57,506 nt of DNA. Source: Aerococcaceae bacterium DSM 111176. GTDB taxonomy: Bacteria; Bacillota; Bacilli; Lactobacillales; Aerococcaceae. Both the position numbers and the translations under genes were made by a program. Where the stretch lies: the NCBI GenBank assembly GCA_015863215.1, contig JACBXN010000003.1, forward strand, positions 1 to 57,506. The letters run 5' to 3'. Below the pieces are notes generated by a model. It saw nothing but the letters and a program-made list of their open reading frames with translations. It was not told the DNA's origin and did no database searches. Positions 1 to 9,469 of the stretch are shown one piece after another (position 1 is the stretch's first letter; every line of letters begins with the position of its first letter).

Positions 1-60
1 CACTTGTTGAACAGCGTTCTCTCTTTCTTCTAGTGTATGTTTCGATCTTCTATAAGTCAT
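1..60 (-). CDS. partial N-terminus, possible IS3-type transposase OrfA/HTH protein
   Basis: Only 20 codons lie inside the window. They read out as MTYRRSKHTLEERENAVQQV, starting at the ATG complementary to 58-60 and preceded on the minus strand by AGGAGTG with good spacing. The basic start followed by a helix rich in Glu/Arg resembles the first helix of helix-turn-helix proteins such as IS3-family OrfA. That family call is an inference from a very short piece; any small HTH protein is possible. The start itself is better supported than the function. Confidence 0.4.
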   Translation of the reverse strand, partial: MTYRRSKHTLEERENAVQQV

Positions 61-230
61 AATAACAACACTCCTACTATATATCGTGTTTTATTATTTC
101 TTTGTCTACTTTACTAATAGCATATCACATCGCGCTTCTTCGTCTTTTTATTTTTGAGTAGTAGCACAGATCGTGCGCCCTCAACTTTTAATTATTGCTG
201 ATTAATTGAGCTGTTGAAGTAGAAAGACAA

Positions 231-277
231 AAAACGCATGAAATCAACTGTTCGAGAGAACGTCAATTTCATGCGCT
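231..277 (-). terminator. Rho-independent terminator of plsC
   Basis: A nearly perfect hairpin (arms CGCATGAAAT / ATTTCATGCG, 235-275, with an inner GTTC/GAAC pair) is followed on the minus strand by TTTTTTGTCTTT. It sits directly after the plsC stop codon. Confidence 0.85.
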
Positions 278-292
278 AATGAGTGAGTAATT

Positions 293-931
293 TTATTTAT
301 TTTTAGAATGCACTGCTGGGTCGTAAACATAGCTAGGATCCAATTCTTTGTCGAGTACGTCGAAGGCTTCGACTAGTTTTTGGTCGACTTCGGCTAATTT
401 TGCTTTGTTGTATTTAACATCCACTTCAAATGGGATTGGTTCACCGAAGTAAATTTTAGCTTTTTTACGGCCAAAGAATTCTTTATTTCCTACAGGTGGT
501 TGAATGACAATTGGGATAATATCTTTTTTACTCATGCGTTGAATGAAGGCTGTTCCGCCTTTAAGTTCAGTAGAGTGGCGGGTACCTGATGGGAAAATAC
601 CAAAGTCGCGTTCGCCTTCTTCGAGCACTTGAATGGCTGATTTAATTGCTTGGCGGCCAGGATTTTCGCGGTCAACAGGAATCATATCCGCTTTCTTCAT
701 AGCTGTTCCAAAAATTGGGATATCAAATAGACTTTCTTTGGCCATGAATGATAACGATCGGGGTTTAATAATATTTGCGATTAGAAATGGGTCCCAATTT
801 GAGCGGTGGGTTGCTGCTAGGATGACATTTCTATCTTCGGGTAAATTTTCTAAACCGTAAACTTCAGGTCTACCATTGAATACTAGAAAAATAATTTTTG
901 CGACAATTAAAATTGTATTGTAAATAAACAT
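293..931 (-). CDS. plsC: 1-acyl-sn-glycerol-3-phosphate acyltransferase
   Basis: Transfers an acyl chain to the sn-2 position of lysophosphatidate in membrane phospholipid synthesis; acts at the inner face of the membrane. The 212-residue protein has a hydrophobic N-terminal segment (about 2-18), the catalytic HX4D box as HRSNWD at 42-47, and FPSGTR at 113-118, where many relatives have FPEGTR. The HX4D catalytic residues are intact, so activity is expected. AAAGGACC precedes the ATG. It is a single gene with its own terminator, divergent from the glutaminyl cyclase gene. Confidence in the family is high; acyl-donor specificity cannot be read from sequence. Confidence 0.9.
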   Translation of the reverse strand: MFIYNTILIVAKIIFLVFNGRPEVYGLENLPEDRNVILAATHRSNWDPFLIANIIKPRSLSFMAKESLFDIPIFGTAMKKADMIPVDRENPGRQAIKSAIQVLEEGERDFGIFPSGTRHSTELKGGTAFIQRMSKKDIIPIVIQPPVGNKEFFGRKKAKIYFGEPIPFEVDVKYNKAKLAEVDQKLVEAFDVLDKELDPSYVYDPAVHSKNK

Positions 932-1006
932 CGTTGTTTGAGGTCCTTTCGGTTAAAATATAATTATTAGCTATCTTAATATATCATGAATGTGAGGAGT
1001 GAAACA

Positions 1007-1792
1007 ATGAAAAGTATAGAATTCAAACAAAAATGGTTCATATTAGTAGCGGTGTTTGTGTCGATTTTAACGACTAGCACTAGGATTCATGCTCAATCAG
1101 TGAAATTATTAAATACCATTCCCAGTGATCCTGAAGCTTTTACTCAAGGCTTGGAATTGAATGAACAGGGCGATTTAATTATTGGTACAGGGCTTTACGG
1201 CGAATCAATTTTAGGACAAGTCAACTTAACTAACGGTAACATTCAAGAATTTGACCAACTAGATGACGAATATTTTGGTGAAGGGATTACTCATACGCCC
1301 GACGCTTTATGGCAGTTGACTTGGCGTGAAAATACAGCGTTAAAACGAGACTTAGAAACGTACGAAATCATTGACACAGCAAGCTACGAGGAAGAAGGCT
1401 GGGGGCTGGCTTATGATTTTGACCGAGAAGTTATTTGGCATTCGGATGGGACAGATAAAATTTATCAACGAGATCCCGATACTTTTGAAAAGGTCAGTGA
1501 AATTGAAGTAATTGAGGATGGTATCAAGGTAGATAATTTAAATGAATTAGAGTATGCGGAGGGTGCAATTTTCGCGAATATTTGGTATGATACGACTATT
1601 GTCAAAATCGATCCAGATACGGGACAAGTATTGGCTAGATATGATGTCGCGCCAATTTTACAAGAAGAGATGACAGATGATGAGTTACAAGAAATCGATT
1701 CATTAAATGGCATCGCTCATATTGAAGGAAACCGATTTTACATTACTGGAAAGTTATACCCATATATATTTGAAGTTGAGTTAGTTGACTAG
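1007..1792 (+). CDS. secreted glutaminyl-peptide cyclotransferase
   Basis: Glutamine cyclotransferases of this beta-propeller type turn N-terminal Gln into pyroglutamate. The 261-residue protein begins with a signal peptide (MKSIEFKQKW, then a hydrophobic core ending near RIHAQS), so the enzyme is exported. Family-like stretches include AFTQGLE, LTWREN, LNELEY, ANIWY and LNGIA in the usual order. An upstream in-frame ATG at 986 would add seven residues, but GAGGAGTG sits ideally in front of 1007, so I start there. The gene lies 12 bp before tgt and is probably co-transcribed. Substrate proteins are unknown. Confidence 0.8.
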   Translation: MKSIEFKQKWFILVAVFVSILTTSTRIHAQSVKLLNTIPSDPEAFTQGLELNEQGDLIIGTGLYGESILGQVNLTNGNIQEFDQLDDEYFGEGITHTPDALWQLTWRENTALKRDLETYEIIDTASYEEEGWGLAYDFDREVIWHSDGTDKIYQRDPDTFEKVSEIEVIEDGIKVDNLNELEYAEGAIFANIWYDTTIVKIDPDTGQVLARYDVAPILQEEMTDDELQEIDSLNGIAHIEGNRFYITGKLYPYIFEVELVD

Positions 1793-2950
<1,158 letters not shown>

Positions 2951-3019
2951 TCGAAATATTTAAACTAGTAAAGGTTACATTTATTTGTTAGAATAAGTAT
3001 ATTCGGATAGGAGAGGTGA

Positions 3020-3364
3020 ATGATGGAATTAATTGCAAGTTTTTTACCTATTATTTTAATGGGTGTTGTGTTTTACTTCTTATTAATTAGACCACAACAA
3101 AAACAAGTTAAAGAAAAACAAAACATGTTAAAACAAATGAAACCAGGGGACACAGTAGTGACGATTGGTGGATTACACGGTGTGGTTGACGAATTAAGTC
3201 AATCAAGCAATACAGTTGTTTTAGACTGCGAAGGTGTTTATTTAACATTTGCACTTTCAGCGATTGCTAGCGTCAAAGAAGGCGGCAATATCGTTGAGCG
3301 TCAAGAAGAGATTGTTGAAGCAAACGAAGAAGCTTTAGAAGATTTTCAAGGCGAACAAGAATAA
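3020..3364 (+). CDS. yajC: preprotein translocase subunit YajC
   Basis: Small single-span membrane protein that associates with the Sec translocase (SecDF in other bacteria). 114 residues with one N-terminal membrane helix (about 4-22), then the hallmark LIRPQQKQ segment and the MKPGDTVVTIGGLHG beta domain, ending in an acidic tail. A second ATG immediately follows the first (3023), so the exact start may be one codon later. GGAGAGG gives the ribosome site. Confidence 0.93.
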   Translation: MMELIASFLPIILMGVVFYFLLIRPQQKQVKEKQNMLKQMKPGDTVVTIGGLHGVVDELSQSSNTVVLDCEGVYLTFALSAIASVKEGGNIVERQEEIVEANEEALEDFQGEQE

Positions 3365-3375
3365 TTAAATTGATG

Positions 3376-3406
3376 ACGTCATTTGCTTCGGCAAATGGCG
3401 TTTTTT
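3376..3406 (+). terminator. terminator after yajC
   Basis: Hairpin ACGTCATTTGC-TTCG-GCAAATGGCGT followed by TTTTTT, ending the cyclase-tgt-yajC run. Confidence 0.85.
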
Positions 3407-3485
3407 CTATGGAAAGGATTTTAGAAATACTGTGATACCAATGTTCAGCAGGGGTGCGTGGCATACTTTTTAAAAAAAGATAAAA

Positions 3486-3549
3486 TTCGAGATAAAAGTG
3501 TTGACTTCGAGATAAATTCCATGTTAAGATATATCTCGAGTTCGAAATA
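3486..3549 (+). promoter_or_regulatory. promoter with MhqR-type operator sites before nitroreductase gene
   Basis: A promoter TTGACT (3501-3506) with TAAGAT (3525-3530) is surrounded by TTCGAGATA half-sites at 3486-3494 and 3506-3514, exactly 20 bp apart, and a near-palindrome TATCTCGAGTTCGAAATA at 3532-3549 at the expected start of transcription. The palindrome closely resembles the operator of the quinone-responsive MarR-family repressor MhqR of Bacillus (TATCTCGAATTCGAGATA, from memory). Repressor identity is inferred; no mhqR gene lies in the window. Confidence 0.65.
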
Positions 3550-3589
3550 AGACGAACGAAAAAAAACAATTATTAAAGGAGACTTTTAA

Positions 3590-4189
3590 ATGTCAGCATT
3601 TTTAGAATTAGTAAAAAACCGTCGTACACAATATGCAATTGGAAATAACACAGAGTTATCAAACGAGGAAATCGCAACACGTATTACAGATATCGTACGT
3701 GACGTTCCTACAGCAAGCAATAGCCAAACAACTCGTGTTGCCGTTGTATTTGGTGACAAACATGTTCAATTATGGGATCACATTTTAGACGTTCAAAAAG
3801 ACGTTTTAGAAGGTCCAATGTGGGATATGATGTCAGGTGTTATGGAAGGTGCTAAAGCTGGTGTTGGTACAGTTTTATTCTTCGAAGACTTAGATGCTGT
3901 TGAAGCAATGCCTACAAGCCCTTCACGTGTTGAAGTTTACAAACAAAACAACCAAGCGAACACGCAATATGCTGTATGGTTAGGTTTAACTGACTTAGGT
4001 TTAGGTGGATCATTACAACATATGAACGTTGGCTACGAGCAAGGTTTCGACAAATCTGTTAAAGAATTATTAGGTTTACCAGAGCGTTGGGAATTACAAG
4101 CACAAATGCCATTCGGTTCAATTGAAGGTGAAAACGCACCTAAAGAATACATCGCTGATAGCGAGCGTGTAGTAGTTTTAGGTAACTAA
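3590..4189 (+). CDS. MhqN/Frm2-like nitroreductase family protein
   Basis: A 199-residue flavin nitroreductase-like protein. It starts with the family's FLELVKNRRTQYAIG and has ASNSQTTRVAVVFG, YAVWLGLTDLGLGGSLQHMN and LGLPERWELQAQMPFG in order, as in the short 'fatty-acid repression/MhqN' branch, which reduces nitro compounds or quinones with NAD(P)H. Codon choice is strongly optimised, suggesting high expression. The MhqR-like operator in front suggests induction by quinones or electrophiles. Ribosome site AAAGGAGA. Single-gene unit with its own terminator. Confidence 0.85.
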   Translation: MSAFLELVKNRRTQYAIGNNTELSNEEIATRITDIVRDVPTASNSQTTRVAVVFGDKHVQLWDHILDVQKDVLEGPMWDMMSGVMEGAKAGVGTVLFFEDLDAVEAMPTSPSRVEVYKQNNQANTQYAVWLGLTDLGLGGSLQHMNVGYEQGFDKSVKELLGLPERWELQAQMPFGSIEGENAPKEYIADSERVVVLGN

Positions 4190-4210
4190 TTTAAAATAAT
4201 ATATAGTTAA

Positions 4211-4238
4211 GCACTTCCTTAATTGGGAGTGCTTTTTT
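4211..4238 (+). terminator. terminator after nitroreductase
   Basis: Hairpin GCACTTCC / GGGAGTGC with a six-base loop, followed by TTTTTT. Confidence 0.85.
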
Positions 4239-4241
4239 TAG

Positions 4242-4270
4242 TGGCATATACGAACGAATGTTTGTATAAT
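4242..4270 (+). promoter_or_regulatory. dinB promoter with LexA/DinR box
   Basis: CGAACGAATGTTTG at 4251-4264 matches the Gram-positive SOS consensus CGAACnnnnGTTYG. It lies immediately before a perfect -10 box TATAAT (4265-4270), with TGGCAT as a weak -35 at 17 bp spacing. A LexA dimer here would block RNA polymerase, as expected for a damage-inducible polymerase gene. Confidence 0.75.
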
Positions 4271-4299
4271 TAGAGTAATGAATTAAAGGAGTTGAGAGG

Positions 4300-5418
4300 A
4301 TGCAATATGGTATTTTAACATTTGATGAACCTCAACCGGATATTAGCCGTAAAATATTACATGTCGATATGGATGCCTTTTATGCAAGTATTGAAGTGCG
4401 TGATAATCCGAAATTAAAGGGGAAACCGGTTGTCATTGCCAAACACCCTAGGCTGACTGGCGGTCGTGGGATTGTTTCAACGTGTAATTATGAGGCAAGA
4501 AAATACGGAATCCACTCGGCCATGTCATCGCAGGAAGCCTTTAAACGGTGTCCGCATGCTGTTTTTGTACCTGGAAGACATGATGTTTACCGTGAAGTGT
4601 CAAAGCAAATTCACCGTATTTATGAGCGCTTTACGGATATTTATGAACCGGTCGCTTTAGATGAGGCATATTTAGACATTACAGAAAACAAATTAGGGAT
4701 TAATAGCGGAACCATTATTGGTAAAATGATTCAACAACAAATTTATCAAGAAACAGGACTGACGAGTTCAGTTGGGGTTTCGTATAATAAATTTATTGCT
4801 AAAATTGCATCAGATTACCGTAAACCTCATGGCATGACGGTGATTGAGCCGGATGATGCGGTAGCTTTCTTGAAGACTTTAGATATTGGTGAATTTCATG
4901 GCGTTGGCCGGAAGTCAGTACCGCATTTTCATGAACTAGGAATCTACACAGGTAAAGATTTATATCAAATGTCACTGGAAGATTTGATTAAGCATTTTGG
5001 GAAAATGGGGTATTCATTATTCTTTAAAGTCAGGGGAATTCAAAATACACCGGTAAGACGCGACCGTGAGCGGAAATCGATTGGTAAAGAAACAACGTTT
5101 AGCCAATTTTTAAGTGAGGAAATCGAAGTGACGCGTGTCTTTGAAAATTTAGCTAAACGTGTTGCCGATAATTTGATGGAGAAAGAGCTCAAAGCTTTTA
5201 CCGTAACGATTAAGATCCGTTATGAAGATTTTGAAACAGTGACAAGGCAATCGAAGACAGATGAGGCCATTAATAATGAAGCGGATATTTTAGAAGTTGT
5301 CCAAGAATTATGGCAAATTCATGGACATCTTGATAAAACAATTCGATTACTCGGTGTTTCTGTATCAAATTTTGAAGATCAAGATTATGTCCAGCTCCCC
5401 TTATTGGATGGAATATAG
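4300..5418 (+). CDS. dinB: DNA polymerase IV (Y family)
   Basis: Error-prone translesion polymerase. The 372-residue protein has the catalytic HVDMDAFYASIE (D23, D25), YEARKYGI at 64-71 and LDEAYLDI (D121, E122), then the HhH thumb and little finger domains. The C-terminal QLPLL is a plausible beta-clamp binding peptide. Start ATG follows AAAGGAG with a somewhat long spacing. The SOS box upstream fits its role. Monocistronic; next gene begins 75 bp later. Confidence 0.95.
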   Translation: MQYGILTFDEPQPDISRKILHVDMDAFYASIEVRDNPKLKGKPVVIAKHPRLTGGRGIVSTCNYEARKYGIHSAMSSQEAFKRCPHAVFVPGRHDVYREVSKQIHRIYERFTDIYEPVALDEAYLDITENKLGINSGTIIGKMIQQQIYQETGLTSSVGVSYNKFIAKIASDYRKPHGMTVIEPDDAVAFLKTLDIGEFHGVGRKSVPHFHELGIYTGKDLYQMSLEDLIKHFGKMGYSLFFKVRGIQNTPVRRDRERKSIGKETTFSQFLSEEIEVTRVFENLAKRVADNLMEKELKAFTVTIKIRYEDFETVTRQSKTDEAINNEADILEVVQELWQIHGHLDKTIRLLGVSVSNFEDQDYVQLPLLDGI

Positions 5419-5493
5419 AAGATAACAGATGTGACAACTGTTCCATTTACTGTTATAATTTAAGAGTATTAAAGACAGTTTAGGGGTGATAAA

Positions 5494-6810
5494 ATGAGTA
5501 GAAAACATGATTTGGTCATGAATTATATCGAAAGTTTACCTATTGGAACACGTATTTCGGTTCGTTCGGTTGCTAAAGAGGTGGGCGTGAGTGAAGGAAC
5601 AGCTTACCGTGCGATTAAGGCAGCTGAGGATGAAGGATTTGTATCGACAATCGAACGTGTTGGGACGATCCGAATTGAAAATCGTTCGCAGTATTTACCT
5701 GAGATGTTAACTTATGATGAAATCGTTAAGATCATTGATGGTGAGGTATATGGTGGGCATGCTGGTTTAGATAAACAATTAAATAAATTTATTATTGGTG
5801 CGATGACCGAGGAAGCGATTGCGAAATATTTTGATGTCAATTCACTGATTATTATTGGTAACCGTGAGGAAGTTCAACAATTAGCATTGAAAAATGATGT
5901 TGCGGTACTGATTACCGGGGGATTTGAAGCAAGTGATGAAGTGATTGAACTAGCGAATCGCAATGCATTACCAGTTATTGGGACGTCATTTGATACGTTC
6001 GCGGTAGCGATGATTATTAACCGGTCAATGATTAACCAAGAGATTAAAGAAGAGATTATGACGGTCGGGGATATTTATTTACCGATTGAAAAGACGCTGT
6101 CTTTAGAACCGTCAGATACCATTTCCAACTTTAATGAAGCGACGAATCAAACGGGATTAACGCGCTTTCCGGTGACGAATAATGGCCGTTTGGTGGGGAT
6201 TATTACGGCTAAAGATGTGATTGGTAAAACCAATGAAACATTAATTGAGCGGGTAATGACTAAAAATGTGGTCACTGTGCAAACGCATATGTCAGTTGCG
6301 ACCGCTTCACATAAAATGACGTGGGAAGATATTGAAATGCTACCGGTTGTTGAAGATAACCGTGATTTGTTAGGTGTTTTATCGAGGCAAGATGTCATGA
6401 AGGCCATCCAAACTCAACAACAACAGCCTCAATTGGGGAATACAATCGAAGATGATATCGTCGTTCAGATGCATGAATATTCATCACTGAATTTACAAAA
6501 CTATCATTGGCACACCAATGTCCAGCCACAAATGTTAAATAATATGGGGACACTTTCTTATGGCGTTCTTTGTGAAATGGTGACATATACAGCAATGCAA
6601 TTTTTATATGAGAACACAGACATAAATTATGTTCTCGAACGCCTTGATTTACATTATTTCAATTTATTACAATTGGGGAATGAGTTGCAGTTTAAGGTCA
6701 ATATCATCAATATGTCAAGGCGCCATGCACTCGTCGAAGTAGATGTCTTTCATGAAAATACTGCGGCAGGTAAGGCGATTATTTCATGTCAAGCAATAGA
6801 TAAATTATAG
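5494..6810 (+). CDS. ytoI: YtoI-like HTH-DRTGG-CBS-hotdog regulator
   Basis: 438 residues in four parts: an N-terminal winged helix (about 1-55, with VAKEVGVSEGTAYRAIKAAED), a DRTGG domain (about 70-180), a pair of CBS domains (about 190-312) that in other proteins bind adenine nucleotides, and a C-terminal hotdog/thioesterase-like domain (about 325-438). This is the exact architecture of Bacillus YtoI, and the adjacent nrnA is a conserved neighbour. It is presumably a ligand-responsive transcription factor; target and ligand are unknown. Start after TAGGGGTG. Confidence 0.85.
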   Translation: MSRKHDLVMNYIESLPIGTRISVRSVAKEVGVSEGTAYRAIKAAEDEGFVSTIERVGTIRIENRSQYLPEMLTYDEIVKIIDGEVYGGHAGLDKQLNKFIIGAMTEEAIAKYFDVNSLIIIGNREEVQQLALKNDVAVLITGGFEASDEVIELANRNALPVIGTSFDTFAVAMIINRSMINQEIKEEIMTVGDIYLPIEKTLSLEPSDTISNFNEATNQTGLTRFPVTNNGRLVGIITAKDVIGKTNETLIERVMTKNVVTVQTHMSVATASHKMTWEDIEMLPVVEDNRDLLGVLSRQDVMKAIQTQQQQPQLGNTIEDDIVVQMHEYSSLNLQNYHWHTNVQPQMLNNMGTLSYGVLCEMVTYTAMQFLYENTDINYVLERLDLHYFNLLQLGNELQFKVNIINMSRRHALVEVDVFHENTAAGKAIISCQAIDKL

Positions 6811-6819
6811 GGGTAGATT

Positions 6820-7794
6820 ATGTTAATTACAGAACAGGAATTAGACACATTATTCAGTTGGATTGAAGAGTACGACACGATTATTATTCACCGTCATGTA
6901 AGGCCCGATCCAGATGCCATTGGATCTCAATTAGGGTTAAAGGTATTAATTCAAAATGCGTATCCAAATAAACGTATTTTAGCAGCTGGGACAAGTATAG
7001 AAAGTTTAACTTGGATGGGTAAGATGGATGATTTGTCTAAGGACGATTATAAAGACGCGTTAGTAATCATTACAGATACCGCAAACCAAGAACGGATTGA
7101 TGGGGCGCACTATGATGAGGGAGCTAAATTAATTAAAATTGACCATCATATAGTCGTTGACGAATATGGGGATTTGCAAATTGCTTATCCTGAAGCAACA
7201 TCAGCCAGTCAATTAATTACTGAAATTTCACAGCGTTCGAATGACAGACTTCCAATGACGGATGAAGCGAGTGAATTATTGTATGCTGGGATTGTTGCTG
7301 ATACAGGACGTTTCTTATATAGCCCAACACCGGACACATTTGAAGCAGCGAAAGTCTTAGTCGGTCAAGATATTGATACACGACAAATTACCGACCGCTT
7401 TTCAGAAACAGCCATTAAAGAAGCACGTTTCCAAGGATTTGCGTATGAAAATATTGAATTTCATGAAGAGGGCGTGGCTAGTTTGCTCATTACGCGCGAG
7501 ATTATGGAAGACTATGACATTTCAGAAGACGCAACAAATATTGTCCTTAATATTCCAAGTAACGTTAAAGGTATGTATACTTGGGTCAATTTTATCGAAC
7601 AAGAAGGGGACAATCCTAAATACCGTGTTCGTTTAAGAAGTAAGGGCCCGGCTATTAATCACATTGCCCAAGCCCATGGTGGTGGCGGACATGCGATGGC
7701 ATCAGGAGCTAAGGCTAATTCTACCGAAGAGATGGAAGAAATTATGAAGGAATTGAAAGAAATTACGACTGAATATAAGGCAAATTTAGCATAA
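6820..7794 (+). CDS. nrnA: bifunctional oligoribonuclease / pAp phosphatase NrnA
   Basis: DHH-family Mn-dependent enzyme that degrades 2-5-nt RNAs and hydrolyses 3'-phosphoadenosine 5'-phosphate. 324 residues: RPDPDAIGS at 28-36 (D30, D32), D86 in ITDTAN, IDHH at 107-110, and the DHHA1 substrate-binding GGGGHA at 287-292. All expected metal ligands are present. It starts 9 bp after ytoI, so the two are very likely one transcript. Confidence 0.93.
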   Translation: MLITEQELDTLFSWIEEYDTIIIHRHVRPDPDAIGSQLGLKVLIQNAYPNKRILAAGTSIESLTWMGKMDDLSKDDYKDALVIITDTANQERIDGAHYDEGAKLIKIDHHIVVDEYGDLQIAYPEATSASQLITEISQRSNDRLPMTDEASELLYAGIVADTGRFLYSPTPDTFEAAKVLVGQDIDTRQITDRFSETAIKEARFQGFAYENIEFHEEGVASLLITREIMEDYDISEDATNIVLNIPSNVKGMYTWVNFIEQEGDNPKYRVRLRSKGPAINHIAQAHGGGGHAMASGAKANSTEEMEEIMKELKEITTEYKANLA

Positions 7795-7800
7795 AAATAT

Positions 7801-7838
7801 AACCCAGATGGCTCTTTACTGAGCTATCTGGGTTATTT
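7801..7838. terminator. bidirectional terminator between nrnA and zwf
   Basis: Stem AACCCAGAT-GCTC / GAGC-ATCTGGGTT. T-rich tracts follow on the plus strand (ATTTTAT) and A-rich sequence precedes it, giving TATATTTTT on the minus strand, so it can end both convergent transcripts. Confidence 0.8.
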
Positions 7839-7852
7839 TATGTGTTTATCAA

Positions 7853-9301
7853 TTAACAATCAATACAGTCATACCATTTGGTACCATGGTTTTCTGTTAA
7901 TGTATCTGCTTCAGCGGGTCCGCTTGATAATGCTTCGTAGTATTTCATATCTTGCCCATCTAATTGTTCCCAATAATTATGAATATGATCCATAAATTGC
8001 CAAGCATATTGCGCTTCATACCAATGCACAAAATGATCCAATTGATTATGAATACAGCCATTGATTAGGCGTTCATAGTCATGCGGAATTTCACTCTGAA
8101 CAACTTCGGGATATTCGAAGGTCATTGGAACAGATTCTGCACCACCTTGGTGGCCTGGTTTTTCTTGGTTAAAGAAAAATTGAATTTGCATGTCTGGTGC
8201 TAATTCGATTCGGAGATAATTATTTTCAACGTCTTCATTTTCCTTTTTAAAGATAATATGAATGGTTGTATATTTACCTTCTAATCGTTTACCACTACGT
8301 ACAAAGAAGGGCACACCTTCCCAGCGTGGCATATCTAATTCGAATTTAGCCGCGAAAAAAGTTTCAGTTTGAGAATCGGCTGGAATATCTGCCTCTTCTT
8401 TATAACCGACAATGCCTTCTTGAGCGTTTGGTATATATTGTGCACGAATGACATTTTGGGTTAAGTCTTCAACGGAATCGAAGGTTTTTAAACTCTTAAT
8501 GACATTAATTTTCTCCTGACGGAAGCCATCCGAAGATTTATTTTGAGGATTATCCATCCCGATTATAGATATAATTTGCATCATATGATTTTGAATCATA
8601 TCTTTGGTTACACCACTATTATCATAGTATGCACCACGTTCGCCAATTCCCATATCTTCGGCTAAACTAATTTGAATATTATCAATATAGTCTTTTGACC
8701 ATAAATGTGACCAAACGTTATTGTAACGGAATTCGTCTAATGTAGAGAGCAATTCTTTACCTAAATAATGGTCGATGCGGTAAATTTGATTTTCATCAAA
8801 AGATGCGGTTAATTGTTTTTGTAATTCAATGGCACTTTCTTCATCGAAACCAAATGGCTTTTCGATAATTAGTCGGTTATATCCATTGTCCGTTAATACT
8901 TTTTGTTCCGTTAAATGATGGGTAATCACTGGGAACAATTGAGGATTTAATGAAATGTAATAGATACGGTTCCCACCAATGTCGTATTGTTCATCTAAAC
9001 TATCAGAAAGTTCTTTTAATTTATTATAATGATCACCATCATTGACATCATGTGATTGATAATAGAAGTGACTGACAAATTCTTGTGCGTCTTCATCATC
9101 TGTAATTTCGTCAACGATACTATTGTAAACAGTCTCTCTAAAGTAGTCGTCAGTCCATTCACGACGTGCCGTTCCAATGACGGCAAATTTGTCAGAAATA
9201 TTATTGTTTTTATATAAACGATAAATAGCAGGGTATAGTTTTCGAGCTGCTAAATCTCCAGTGGCACCAAATAATGTCAAAATTAATTGATTATCGTTCA
9301 T
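7853..9301 (-). CDS. zwf: glucose-6-phosphate 1-dehydrogenase
   Basis: First step of the oxidative pentose phosphate pathway: glucose-6-phosphate plus NADP+ to 6-phosphogluconolactone. 482 residues, normal length. GATGDLA at 12-18 is the nucleotide-binding turn, EKPFG at 147-151 and RIDHYLGKE at 175-183 hold the catalytic Asp-His pair and substrate Lys. It ends in a Cys-containing tail (WYDCIDC). Single-gene transcript, divergent from cshB. Confidence 0.96.
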   Translation of the reverse strand: MNDNQLILTLFGATGDLAARKLYPAIYRLYKNNNISDKFAVIGTARREWTDDYFRETVYNSIVDEITDDEDAQEFVSHFYYQSHDVNDGDHYNKLKELSDSLDEQYDIGGNRIYYISLNPQLFPVITHHLTEQKVLTDNGYNRLIIEKPFGFDEESAIELQKQLTASFDENQIYRIDHYLGKELLSTLDEFRYNNVWSHLWSKDYIDNIQISLAEDMGIGERGAYYDNSGVTKDMIQNHMMQIISIIGMDNPQNKSSDGFRQEKINVIKSLKTFDSVEDLTQNVIRAQYIPNAQEGIVGYKEEADIPADSQTETFFAAKFELDMPRWEGVPFFVRSGKRLEGKYTTIHIIFKKENEDVENNYLRIELAPDMQIQFFFNQEKPGHQGGAESVPMTFEYPEVVQSEIPHDYERLINGCIHNQLDHFVHWYEAQYAWQFMDHIHNYWEQLDGQDMKYYEALSSGPAEADTLTENHGTKWYDCIDC

Positions 9302-9378
9302 TTCTCTACCCCCTTACTCATTAATCAATTATATCTCATAAAAATTATATTCTCAATTAACTCTTACTGTTTTTTAAT

Positions 9379-9392
9379 TGTAAACGGTTTCT
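9379..9392. promoter_or_regulatory. candidate CcpA cre site between zwf and cshB
   Basis: TGTAAACGGTTTCT agrees with the catabolite-responsive consensus TGWAANCGNTNWCA at all but the last base. It lies in the divergent zwf/cshB interval. Which gene, if either, is controlled is unknown. Confidence 0.35.
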
Positions 9393-9469
9393 TTAGGAAG
9401 TGTTTGAGTGTTGCCCGAAAGATTAGTATAATAAGGTGATGATGTAGAGTCCTCGTAAAGGAGAAGAGT

